Origin: Eunapius fragilis
Taxonomy: Eukaryota; Porifera; Demospongiae; Spongillida; Spongillidae
NCBI GenBank assembly: GCA_963681505.1
Contig: OY811980.1
Span: 4,199,504-4,263,503 of the forward strand
Direction: 5' to 3'
Length of the DNA stretch: 64,000 bases
Shown here one piece after another: positions 10,720 to 24,600 of this stretch (its first letter is position 1; each line of letters opens with the position of its first letter). The notes under the pieces are model-generated. The model saw nothing but the letters and a program-made list of their open reading frames with translations. It ran no database searches and was not told where the DNA came from. The position numbers and the translations under genes are program-made.

Positions 10720-13700
10720 TCAGAAAACGTTCCTGCAGAGAGGGCAACTGCTCTTGGTACTAGTGCTGAACCATTTGTACTGCAAAAGGTAAGAAACAGC
10801 ATTATCAATATGGGGGAAAAGGTAGGATTCTAACCAATCAATAACCAATCAATACAAATTATGCACCGATTAGCAGTGTTAGTTACAATAATTCAATAAC
10901 AACTTTCAGAAATTAACCCATTGACTGCAAATATATGTACACAAATGCAAACCTGAGGTTAACAAGTGTCCCTTCACAAAGAAGTCAGGTTAATCACTTT
11001 AGCAAATATACGATTTGGCTACATGATCCATCCCCAGTAGGGTAAAGGATATAAAATGTGTCTACTATGCACTGTCACTTACCAGACATGCATTGTGAAA
11101 ACGTTTCTTGCAGGTTTTACATGACATCTTTGGAAGAGAGTAGTTTGAGGCATGAATCACACTGAAGCAAATCATGCAGTCCTCAACTCCAGCAAAATGC
11201 TTGTCGAGGTTTGTCTTCCACAACGCCAAGCCATCCCACAAAGATCCATTCTGAAATAACAGATCAATCTTCAATAAACTACATGTATATTATGAATTAT
11301 GTCCATGCTCAGTGCAACACCTTTCCACCATGCTGTTTCTTTGCTGTACTCCCATACACATACAGTAGGCACATGTCATGCCACTTGTACCCAGTAATTA
11401 GCCAGAGAATACTAATAGCAAAATGGGCTGGGTAGAGCAAGGGAACACCCCTGGATTAAGAAACAATGAATCAGCTAAAACATGCTAACGGAATTGTATC
11501 AGTGCATAATAATAAAATGAGTCATTGTTTTTGACAAAACTAATGAAAGTGCTTAATATGAATGTTTGATGTGTCAGTGGATCTTTCCCTTATATAGAGC
11601 AAATGGCCCTATTAAGAAACAATCTTCTTTCTTTGTAAAATAGTAGCATTAAATGAAAATTAATGGTGGTTTCTGCATATCTCTATGATGAACATATAGG
11701 TTGATATAATTAATGGGAATATTAACATATTATTTAATTCTAAAATTCAGCTTTTCAGCAAGTGCGGTACAGCTACCAGAGAAGAAACAACCAAATCAAA
11801 GGGTTTTATCAAAACACAGCAACATGCTCCAGCTAATATGCTCCATCTACTGGAAATAAACCACTGTGTCTGATAAGATGAATAGCAAGATCTGCCAATT
11901 TCGAGACAGTTCATTACAAGTCAAAATTGACACAACAATGGAGGAAATTACTATTAATACTCGTGATGAATAGAGCCTTAATCCCTAAATAGACACTGTT
12001 GTGACAGATGTCTCACCCTAGGACAATGAAATTTCTGGCAATGCATTTTCAGTGTTGTTGTTTTTCACAATTGTCCCGCAAAGATCCCCCCCCCCCCCCC
12101 CCCCCCCTTTCTGCCCTTCACCTTTTTACATTTGCTACTGATTTAGAGCATGTTTATAGTGTCTTAATGTTTAAAATCCAGGGAAAAATCCTTATTTAAG
12201 GATGTCATTATCCTTAAATTAGGATCATCTTTTACATTGCATATTTTTGCTAACCAAGTAAGCAAGATAAAATAAATGCCATTAGTCAAATGTATACTGA
12301 TTAGCCTCCATAACAAACTTTAAATGATGTCAATATGATCAATGTCCATGTGGTAAAACAGGGAGGAAGTGGCACATCCTTATTTAAGGATTGACACCAT
12401 CCTTAAATAAGGATCACAACAGTAGAGATTATTGACCATAAAAACCACAATAGTTTTAAAACTTTTGATTTTCTCTGATAGCCAGTTGATCCAGCTATAC
12501 TCACAACCTGATTTGTCGAAGAAACAACTTGTGGTTAATAAGTTATGCTTTTTTACACCATAACGCTTAAAAATTAATATCAAGCATTTGTAAAATGACA
12601 TGTACTGATGTAGATGCTTGCTTCTGCTCAAACGCCGGCATGGACGTACCCTAGCCTCACTGAAACCACGTGCACTGCATGTGAATGCTCTGCCGCCGCT
12701 CCATCGAACGGTGTGCTTTCTAGTTCTATCATTGAGTACAGTACCATATACAATGGTGCATTGAAGGAGGGGGGGGGGGGGGGTTGGGAGATCTAGGAAG
12801 CATTGCCATTTGCCAATTGGCATACGATATGTGTTCGAGCTTAGTGTAGCTTAGTCCCAATGAATCAGACTCGAGAGAAGACCACGCCATTGCCTAGGCC
12901 TACTGTTGCCGTCGCTGTCACTATCATTTGACGAATCATGCAGTGCTGCCGCTTTGGTCACCTGGGCCTACATGTATGTCATCCATCCGTACTGAGGAAC
13001 TACATCCGTCGCTTTCTGTGGCTCCCTCGGTATCTAAGCAGGGTTACTTAGCTTGACGCTTTCGAGTGTATGCAATCGTTTCGATCTTTGGAAGTATACT
13101 GCATGGCCAGTACGTGAGCGTAGATTGTTGAAGCCGTGGATATTGTTCCACAGATCCATCTGTCAGTGTAATTTCTACTCCTAGAGCTACCAGAAACCTG
13201 TCCTTCCTTGCCATACGTCGCTTTGAGTTAATTTGCTCACTACTATATCGCCAGCGGCAAATGGCGGTTTCGCCGTATTAACACTGTAATACTGGTTTTT
13301 GAGCAAGCCAAACCTGTTTTAATCGCGGCAGTATCACTGATCTGCATGATCTTGAATCTAGTGAATCACTAATATAAAACAAAGCATCAAGAGTACATCA
13401 TTCTTTTAGAAAGTGGTCACCATCCTTATTTAAGGATGCCATCCTTAAATAAAGATTGCGGGAGATTAAACATTAACTAACTAGATTCAACCAGGACCAT
13501 GACATCAATGATCAATGCAAGAAACATAATTGTACAATCCTCTGGATAGGGATCACTGAACCCATACAATGCAATCATGCGAGATCATAATTCCACAGTC
13601 ACTCCCAAGTGGAAGCTGCATTGTCAGCCAGCTCACCAATAGGGTTCAGCCTACACAACATACATGTACATGTACATCTGTTACCACGACTGTCCTTCAT

Positions 13701-15635
13701 AGCCTGAACCAGTAACTCACTGATGCACTCACATTGTAAATTATACCATGTTGGTGCTTTGAACCAAAACCACCTAAACCCTCTTTGAGGTATACAGTTT
13801 ACATTTGTACTTGAAAGCAACCTCTGGGCTTTTCCTCCAATAGCCACCAAATCATGGTCAGCATATGCAGGCCAATCCCCAGTGGTAGGTAGCGCTTATA
13901 ATAGGTCCCTGTGGGTTGGCAGCAATCACCCACCAGCAGTAGCCACCTGCCAACTCAGGGGGCAAAAAATGTTTTGCCTACGTGCATGCAGTGCCTGGGA
14001 GTTTATATAGACATCCCAGGGAGCATTTCAGAAGGGAAAGCAATACAGGGTAGTGCAAAACAGTATCTTGTGTTCAGAAAACATGCAGACCCTATAACAA
14101 GTGGCCATTTTTGTTTTATTCTACGTCAATACAAACAAGGGTAAGGAAATGGTATTGTTAACAAGTTTCACATGTCAACAATTGTAAACAATTCTATATA
14201 ATGTAAGCGCTTACATTTAGACATTGCATGAAATAACATTAGTATAACAACACCAGTTGCATGCTTTAACAACTAAAACACCATTCTATTCGATTATATC
14301 TCGTGCCCATCAAGGATGAGATGACATAATCATGGAAGATCCCTCCATACGGTAAGGGAGGTACTAAAATGGCACTACAGTACACAGCATCATCTTATCC
14401 ATCACAAAGCACTGACAACCATCGCAGGCTTGTACATGTAATACATGTGCTTGCATGCCGTTCTGAAGTAGCTGGAACAATAATGCCTTGGTCCTGCCCA
14501 CACACAGCACAGGAGACTTGTACATTTTAACACGCATTGCAGAAATGGAGTGCCTTGCATTCCATTCATACATTTATACAACCAGAGCACAGTAATTTGT
14601 ACAATTTATGAAATACCTGGTTGGCTACAAACACATTCAATTGCAGCATCCATTTTCTCCACTGTGCAGGGTCGATTCTAACCCTCTTCCCTTCACGGAT
14701 AGATGGTGGTTGAAGTGGGTAGCTCTCAGGCAGGGAAATCCACAGTTCTATGCAACACTCGTCCACTCTGTAAGTGACAGAGACCTCGGAGGCTCCAGCA
14801 CAAACCCGTGTCTGCAAACATGTACACACGATACTACACATCTCCATAGCATCATGTGAGCTCTGGCTAACCTCCATGTTGCCATCTACACTATTATACT
14901 TCCTTTGAAGTTCAGTCTGCTGCAGAGCAGGACTAACAATTCTAGATGTAAACCTAATGAACAAAAGCAACAAGAGAAAGTATGTAAAGCACCACGGTAG
15001 CACTACTAAACACTTTGATAACTATTGTTCAAACACAATTGTATGACCATTTTAAATGCAGCATAGCACTGCAACGTACATGTACATACGACAAGTTTTT
15101 TGTTTGGACACTAAACACTGAAGACAAAGGTAAAATATGCATGTACACAAAAAATCCAAGTGAAGCAAACAAAGGAAGCAACATAAAACATTGATCCCAT
15201 CAATGCACATTAAAAATAGGTGTGCTAATGAAATATTCGCTAGTGCCACATACTGGATTCACATACATTTACAGTGCAGATCAAATTCACAATTATTTAC
15301 CTGGAAACCATCGCACTTGTCTGCCTGTCAAGAGAATTGTGCCATTGCCTCAACATGAATGGAAGTTGCTTGGCGACTGCAACATACACACAGCAGGCAA
15401 GAGTCTCCATTGAAGGACTGAGAGACACTAGCTCAAACAGGAAATAGCGCATTAAAGAAAAATAGCAATGGGTGAACAGACTTAAACACACGTACATGTG
15501 TTACAATACAATACCTTCAATCATTTCATCCTTCATTGACACTGCTGTAGAATCACTCAGAAAGCTGAAGAGACCATGCATAAGATGGTCGAAAAGAGTC
15601 AGATCCTTCAGCCACTCACTAACAACTGCTCTTGC
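10720..15635 (-). CDS. LTN1: LTN1 3' exons: RWD-like region and RING finger
   Basis: Exon 14617-14953 carries the RWD-like region ([38 protein letters not shown]), which contacts the 60S subunit. Exon 11083-11250 carries [12 protein letters not shown] and the first RING cysteines ([24 protein letters not shown]). Exon 10720-10779 ends the protein: [19 protein letters not shown] then TGA. Together they give C-x2-C, C-x2-C, H-x2-C and C-x2-C zinc ligand pairs, all present. Exons 15301-15427 and 15515-15635 supply the preceding helical segment ([14 protein letters not shown] matches LPAMVRLWWNSSEKR in human). No disruption is seen. Confidence 0.95.
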
Positions 15636-18600
15636 CTGTATAAATGCACATACATGTAAAATACATGTACACGTATACATCAGTTGATAAGTGTGTCTTT
15701 TATTTATACAAAATCTCACTTAAACCCTTGCAGGTCATTTCATGACAGGTCACCAGAAGGGCCTGCTATTCTTTCCACCATACCTGATATTTTCAATACA
15801 TGTTTAGTATATTTGGTGAAGTACCCACACCAATTGTTGCCTCTGTATGTCCATCAGATTATTACGTATTAATTAGTTTATTACCCTTCCAGCTTTAAAA
15901 CTTCATATCTCTTGAACCATTGGTCATAAGTAAAGTGGAAGGTATCTTCAAAACACTTGTCGTGGGCGTGATTCAAATTCTTAATATTCCTTCATGCTGT
16001 GGAACTGGAGGTAAGTACTGAATCTTAGATTATGTGAGGCCCCTTTGATGATTTCAGGGTCCATACGGCTCCATGTGTACATGTCCAACCACATTGCCAA
16101 ATGGTTGAGAAAACGGAATGGAGCAGTGATATACGACTGATAACTTTAAAGGAAGCCTCCGACAAAAATTGAAGGTATCATTTTAAGCATGAAGCCTGTG
16201 CATTACTCTCAACCCAAATCATTCGTTACGCAGCTTGAAATGAAAGCCAAGTAACAGCCTGCATATTTTGGCAGGTAATTTAAATTAGGCTATCGACAAG
16301 TCTCACCAAAACTACTATATACGTAAGGACCCGACACGATTTATTTTGATCTAATTTGATGTCTACTATAGCTTCTCATATAATGTTTAGTAACTTTTGA
16401 ATTCCGTCGGTGGAACTACATACACAATCAGATACTACTGGAAGTCAGTGCTATACAGCCTACAGCAGATATATGAGAAGCAAGAGGCTCCAATGAGAAT
16501 GTCTCCCCTACAGAAACAGAACCCGGCAACAGCTAGCCACTCATACATATACAGTCTGCAGAATGAAACATTCATTAATGCATCGGCCAAACTAAAGCAG
16601 TTGGCAAATAAAACTATTTAAGGATAGTCCATACAACGGTGCACAATTTTTAAAATGAGAGTTGTATTGATTCTAGTATTACTATTAGTTAGGCTCGCTC
16701 ACCGTCTGGATATGTTTTGATCAGATGGTGCATGTATGTGGTCACTATCGGATTGGAATAATAACCACCTGCCCTACCCTGGATGCCCAACTACACACTA
16801 TCCTCACTACCGCTTAACCACAGTAATTACTTTTCTGACACTATTCCATCCATGATTTCATGGTATGAAAATATACTGAAGCATAACAATAAATTAAATT
16901 AATGAAACAAGTGATAAAACCATTCTCTATACAAGGTTGGTGGTATATAGGAATCAAAGGCAATGGTGGTGTAAAAATCAAGCGAACAAGGCTTCTGATT
17001 GAAAAGCAAAAATGAAATAGATCTATATTAGCAGCATGTCGTCATATTTAACTGTGTGTGCTAATATAGGTCTGCAGTGTTTGTGACCTTTGGACTATTC
17101 CACCTGCGCATGTCCAAGAGACTGGCTAAACCTGCTATTGTATTATAGTATTTAAGGTAGTGTATTGTACCCATTGTATTCTTGCTGTGATATAGTGATT
17201 GGCAGTCCTAACTGACCCTCAGCTTGACGCTGCGTGTTTGGATCTCGGGTTAGGCTACACTACAAGGTCTATTTTATTTTTCCTTGTTTCCTTGCTTTTT
17301 ACACCACCACCGCCTTTGATTCATATATGCCACGTTTTTATCACTTGTATTAATAACTTAAAGTAGAAACATTTCGTTTCATGTGCACCTGGGAGATGTA
17401 ATGTATTGCTTTAATCCTTTATGTCAAAACAATGAATTTTATTATGTTGCATACCTGATTGGGTAACATTACTTCAGAAATCGTGCTGTTTTGCAAGTCT
17501 AGGGGAAGTGATTTCTGCTTACGCACATTTCTACATAATTTATTTCGTTTCATACAGAAGTGCGTCGGAGTATAAGTGACATACAGTCACGTTATGAGCA
17601 ATTTCACTCCGTTAATGTCTGTTGTTCTGACAGTCATCCCAGGTGTACTAAACAAAAAGGTTTTGACATTTGATCACTGATTGAAGGGCATAAGTACATT
17701 TATGCAGTACAAGTCCCTTTAGGATTGGGCCAAGAAAAGTAAGGCTTAAATCCTTTTGATGCACGAGCCATGCTATAGCAGAGCTATCTGCACTACTGCT
17801 GTCTGTATAGGTTGGAAACGGAGCCTACATGTACAATAGAACATTTACGGTATCATTCTGTAATTCTGAAGTGAATCCTCATTATAGCCACTCTATGTAT
17901 AAAAGCTGACCATGACTCAGCAGAACCAGCAAAACAAAAATTCAAACATTTCTTTGCATACCCACTGTATAACGCACAATCAACATCGCTCATAAAAAAG
18001 TATGCACTGGAGGTCTTGGTAAGGTTACGTGGCATGTATTTTAGAGCCCGTTTCAAAATTTGATGTTCGGTGACAAAACTGGAAGGTAAGCATACACAGG
18101 AGACATGTGGCAGTACGTATCTGCAAACCTAAATCGCTGACAAATTTTCTATCACTACAAACAAGCTAAAAATTAGTACAAGTTGTGGTTTCATCCAAAC
18201 ATGTACACAAGTGCCCAGGACGACACCAAAGATTATCTATGACTGAAAACAGCTTATAACATTGGGTATGATGTCAACATACAGCCTGAAAGGTTCATTT
18301 TCTGTATGTGCCGTATAAGTATTCCGTGGCGTAAGTGGCATCACAGACACAGGTCAATTTCTATGGCACAAATACACAGATCAGTATGCTTTATGTGCAC
18401 AGGCATGCAAGTAGTTCAGTGTTTGTGCAAGTGGATATGCGCACATCAGAAGGAAGACAGTTGGTAGAAGACACCAAACAGATTTCACACCTAATTTACT
18501 CATAGCTCATTGTCCCTCCTCCAGTTTTCTTGATGAGCCTTGTCCACCTTTGGCTATCCTGAACTGTTTAGGTTGCACTGTGTTCCAGCAGCTGGATTGG

Positions 18601-21600
18601 TGTGCACTATGGAGTAGAATGCCACATATTGGCACCCTAGTTCCACTGCACGTCAGGCCAGCATCAAACGTGACACTTCTGCTGCTACATGTATCAGATG
18701 TTCTGTTATATTATCCAGGTTGCAACAGGGATTAATAAAAGCTGGTAAGCTGGTGAATATGAAGAGTACTAGAACCCACTATCTGGGCTGTTGAAGAGGG
18801 CCATAATGAAAACACACTCTCTGATCTACTTAAACAATGAGCAGGAAAAAGAAAATCTCTGAAGGCAACACAAAAATTATATTTGTTCACTTCGAGAAGA
18901 TTGATGAATCATGCACAGCAGCAGAGGAGAAAAATACCCTTTGTCAATACATTAGACAATGTGTTGTACATGTACATGTACCTTCCTTCCACTTTACTCT
19001 ACAACCAATGGCTCATAAGGGTAAACATTTACATCATAAAAAATGTCCAGATCTGATAGATACAGAGGTGATAACTGGTGCCAAATTCAAATCAGAGCAG
19101 GTATGGATCGATGATCAATGGTTAAGCTACCATGTAGCGTCCCATGGTATTCATAATGCAGTCAGGTACATGTAGGTGCAAAAACTGCATAGTGGCAGAC
19201 TGTGATACTTACATGTACAGCACATAAATTAACAAATGGTATTTCTATAGCATTCATACAGATCATAAAAGACAATATATTTAACATATAAGATGCAAAA
19301 CTGCACCTGGAAATGTACTGCTTACCAGATTGCTTTAATAAAGCAAAATAAACTAATATCCTCCTTTAAAATTTACTGCCCTCCCTCTGTGCCCATTGTG
19401 TCATGTACATGTACATACAAAATGGAACACTGTACTGCATCTGTAATCACTGCATGAAGTACATGTATTATTTCATGTGTACACCTTCACTCTGCATCAA
19501 TGCACAAAGCTACTGTAAGTACCCTCTTTATGCAAGATTACCTCAGGACTGCACCGGCCCATAGCTTGCAAGATTAAGAACCACAGGAAAAGATAACTAG
19601 TTGTGCCAGCTTTGCTTGATGGGGTCGTATGGCTGACTTCCAAGAACACACAGTCCATATCTATGTTCTCTAAAGCCACCCCCAACACTGACTTGAAGAA
19701 GGCCACACTGTAAAATAAAAGACATTTACATGTAAGTGCTATATGTCATGTACATACATATATGAAGCAACAACATGCATTTCATTAACCTCCGCGTTGT
19801 TACGTTGCCGTGCACGGAAATTCATTACCGTACACGGCAATTAAAAATGACGGTCTTTCAGGAGTCATAATTATTCCTAAAATTAATCTAGCACTAATCC
19901 CATTTGTTCGCTGAACTCCTTTTAACGTGACAAACTAGCGCAATTATAATCTTCCACAGTTTTTCTATGTCCTAATTGCTTGTTACCGTGCACGGCAATA
20001 AATAGCGTTACTGTACATGGTAATTTCGCCGCAAACTGGAGGTTAACAATATTAACCCATTCATATACACAATGTAATACAGAATAGTTTGAGTACAAGT
20101 GCACTGTGCAATATGTGACACCACCAAAGAATTCCGGAGTCTGAAAAGTAAAGTGCAAGTTTACATAATCCTGGTAAACGTACAGGTAATCTTATACAAA
20201 AAAGGCCTGCAATTATTGAGTGCATCTAAAAAGAGCTACGATTGTTCTGCATGAACATTAAAAGCATAATGGAAAATGCAATACCTCCTCAGGTGTGTTA
20301 AGACAAGATAGGCTTAAAAGGCTTAAATGACTGCCAGAGAAGGTGTTTATTGTTGTATGGACATTGCAACATGATGCATAATATCTAATACACTTTACAA
20401 TTGTATGATTATATACATGTATTCTTTACTTAGTTCATTCATAGAATTGAAAACCCGGGTGGTCGAAATCTGTGCAGCTACTGTATTCTAACTCACATAT
20501 TTGACTGTTTTAGTTTTAGTAATTCCTAATTAGAAATGCCTATATTGCAGGCAAACATAAATTCATCATTTTTGTATGCAATTTAAGCCTACATTTTACA
20601 ACTACTGGAACTAGTTAGACCAGTAGCAAATAATTAATATGGCGTATCTAGTCCAGAAAAACATTTCATAACCTGGGTATTGAAATGAGGAAACACTCTA
20701 TATGACGATACACAATGCATCGAACGGTGATGTTTGCTAGGCAGCTATCAATTCAATTAGTTTGCGGGATAATTGTACAAACATTCAGTACGATATAACG
20801 AGTAATTATTGAGCACAGATTCAGATATTTTGTGTGCTAAGGATGAATTATGGGCCATGCAAATAATCTAGAATGTACGTCTATTAATATTTTTTTATAC
20901 ATAATTATTTAATTACAAGATATAATACACATCAAACACACACAGGTACGGTTCTACACTCTTCGGAGAATGGCTCTAGCATTCGCTCTAATTAAGCAAA
21001 TGCTTAAGTTGGAGAACAGTTCGAAAGAAGCCTGTGACTTCGGCAGGGACTTGTGGATAGCAAGCCGAGCTGCAACTTGTTCAAAAAAAGTAGAAGCCTC
21101 TTTACCCCAAGCCCCATAGGAATCAACTACTAGAGGGGTTGAGACCCACCCTAGAGCGGAGCACTTGCCGTCATGTACATCTATTGTCTTGAAATTATGA
21201 ATGACACTCAAATTGAAACTAGAATTTTACCAATGAATACCCTTATTGGCATGATTTAAATGTAAGTGCTACACTTTTATAAAACCTCGTTGCTGTCCCC
21301 TACTTTTAATATTCATTTGGTTAAATACGCTTATCAAGAGAGGGATGGGGTAATACACCACCTCTTACTTTAACGATAATCTTCCTGATGAAGAAACATT
21401 CTCCTCATCACTGAGATTGATTTCAGCTGCAGACAGCAATCTATGATATGTTGTATATGCACATACAATATAATGAAACAGTAAATCCGCATATATGTAT
21501 TAGAAATGCTACCACTGACTCCTACATGAACAAATACATAAGCTCACTTAGATTTAATTAGCAGATACTCATATTTTTCTTGTTGAATTGTATTCTGTAA

Positions 21601-24600
21601 CCTTTCATGTTTCACAATCAAAATATGGAAAATATGTAGACGTTACTAACCACCACAATCTAGATGGTTGATAAAAAAACCTCAAAACCCTTGTCAAATT
21701 AAAGAACAAGATTTTAATAACTAATAACTTCTAGTTATTAATGGTTGCTTGCAATTTTAATTCATCTACGTATTTGTAACATTAATAGTTTTACTTGAAT
21801 TATGGATGCTACTTTTTTCAGTTATCAAAATCTCATCTCATTTGTGATCTATACAATAATCAACAATAATACATGCTTAGTCCATTGCTATGGATTCAGC
21901 AGTTTGAATTTATTTAAATTTAAATCTCAACCTACAAGTGATGAGTGCCAGGTTAACCTGGCAATCAATCTTCATCTTGTGTTCATACATGAACTTTGAC
22001 ACCACAGCAGGTTAAAAATGGTGTCACATGAAGTGGCTGGCATATTTCACAGCAGCAAAGGATGCTAGTTTATCGTGTTCCGTAAGTACAATCATACTAA
22101 GCTTCCACATAAAAGAGAAGCCCTTGCGTTTAAACTAGTGCATCTCGTAAAAAATTAATGGATTCCGAGTAGCTGTTATTGAAATTATGTTAGAGTATCA
22201 TGTCTTTCCTGTTATAAAAATGATACGCAGGCATAATTGTTACGGGATATACTTGCCTAAACATGAGCCATTTTTTGGTACTTTGTTGTACCTACATGGG
22301 GTTAGTTATTCTAGGCAGGGCACTCGACGAGTTAATAAAAGGTGAAGTACTATTTAAAGTTAACTTTCTTTGACAGTGAAACCAACCGATTAGACCATTT
22401 GAGATAATGAGGAACATCTGTAACATGTAAATGCACACATAAAAATCTACATACAAAGCATATATTGCAAATGCATTCACACTACAGTGAACATGTAAAA
22501 GAAATGTATATACATGTACCAGAACTGTTGCATTCAGCATTACATATAAATAATCACCTTTTTGCTAGTATGCAAGCAGCTGATTGAAATGGATAGAAGT
22601 TAGAGAGTATAATTTGGACAAGCTCATCCAGGGATAAATTCTCTGTCTTCTCACACAGTGCCACAACAGCTCTGCTTAGACTGTATCTCTGGTGCATTAG
22701 GCCATAGTCTTTACCAGGTAAACTGACTGCATAGGAGAGGAACATAGATGACCTTATTATAATAAAATAAACAGTATACTATCACAAAAACATGTACATA
22801 CACATACCTGTCTGTATACATTCTTTGCAAGTAAATAAAAACACCATATCCATCCGTTGTATGTTCATTGTATACAGTATGCAAGTAAATAAAAACGTTT
22901 GGATGTGGTGCAAAAGGAAGGAAACAAGGTTGTAGAAGGAAAATGTGTCACATTTTTATTTTCCCACAACTTTGCTCTTCCTTTTTATACCACTATCCCA
23001 CAAACTTTCTCATTAGAGAATCTTTCTATTCACAAATCCAACAACTAATTGTAAATGAGCCTTTAAATTCCTTTTTTCTCCTTATATACCATGTATCAAA
23101 TTAGTATCAAATGAAGATATTTGCTCACCTCTTCAACAACTAATTTTAATGAACCTTGTAATTCATATGAATTCATTAAAGGATGTTATAAAATTTTCTA
23201 CGAGCATCAAGGTTGACAAATGCATTTGAGCTGTAAGCATAAATAAAACTTCAAGCCATCATACATGTACCTCAGTTAGTACATAAGAAAGAAGTTGTAA
23301 AGGCCTAGAAGGTACATGTAGGTATGAAATAGGTACAAACAGCATCGATTGGAATTGCTCCCATTGCAAGCGATACAAAAATAGAAGGGGGGGGGGTCTT
23401 CTTCACTATACAAAACAACTTTTTTCATTTCATGATATGGCAGTACACGTCCATGTATAGAGGAGATATCACCCTCTTCTCATACTGTATAGGCGACTCT
23501 ACACAACTCTACACCAAGTACACTTCATACCTGCACATTTTAAGAAATGAGGAAGAAGACAGTCTTGCAGTGCTGGCTGGAAGAACTCCTTCCACTCCAT
23601 ATGCAGGTCAAGCCTTGGACTGGTGGAGTGGAAGTAGTGCGAAGCCATGCAGCAGAGCTCCATGACGACGCACTGAAAAACAACCAAGTTCACAGTTGGA
23701 TCTCGCCCCATGCTCTCCATCAGAAGCTGTAAGCAACAGAAAGCACCACCATGTAAACACAGGAACATGCACATATGATCATACAAATATACATTAATGT
23801 ATAAGCAAAATCTATTACCAAATACCCAAAAATCTGCACTTCAGATTTCCAATGCATAACTGTTTTTCACTAATTATGGCAACCCTGTTGATCCTCAGAT
23901 GTAAATACCTTTCTAGCAAGACAATCTGTTGTACCTAACTGAGCCATTCATATAAGAAGTAAAATATGTTCACAAAATGCAACTCCTCAGTATTCAGAGT
24001 ACATGAATGTAATGGATTATCTGCATTATTTGTCTGCAGTCGACCAAGGATTGCAAATTGGAAATTCCACCCCTCTCTGTAGGTACTCATGTATACTCTT
24101 CACAAAGCAGAATCTTTAACGTGCTGATATTCCAATTGCTTTCTACCCCACCTCCTCAGATGAGGTAAGGAATGATTGGGGGGCTCACCTGACAGAGGGA
24201 CACTAGAGTACACAGTACAAAGTCCCATGCTTCATTAGGCATCAGTTCAATCTGCAAGACCACTCGCATAAGGACAAGGGTCAGCAGTGAAAGAAAGTTG
24301 CTACTCGATTCCTCAACACTAAGAAGGAAGACAGATAAACAGGAATTGGTACCAGCTCCAGCCACAAGCATAAATGTGACCAGAACAGCACCTTTCAAAC
24401 AGAGAGCTGTCCGAACGACTATGATTGGCAGCAAGTCCTTTCAATATGAGGAGTGCAGCCTGTTGGAACAACTCAGCCTTAGGGTTCAGAGTCAGGCAAC
24501 CCACGACAAGGGGAAGGTCTGTAAACAAAGGGAAAGTAAAAAATAACGCAACTGTTCATTATTTATGTACCAACCTCAAATCTCTCAGGTTTGATACTAG

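Larger units (their letters stand above)
11251..14616. other. LTN1 intron with homopolymer tracts, no gene
   Basis: No coding family is recognised on either strand. It contains a C tract (12086-12107) and a G tract (12769-12783), plus small palindromic repeats at 12188, 12375 and 13421. Confidence 0.6.

Noticed and set aside
12086-12783. Transposon bounded by the C tract and the G tract
   Set aside because: Flanks of the two tracts do not form convincing inverted repeats or a target duplication.
13599-14144. Small ORFs at 13599-13850 and 13911-14144 as extra exons
   Set aside because: No homology to listerin, and flanking LTN1 exons already join in phase.
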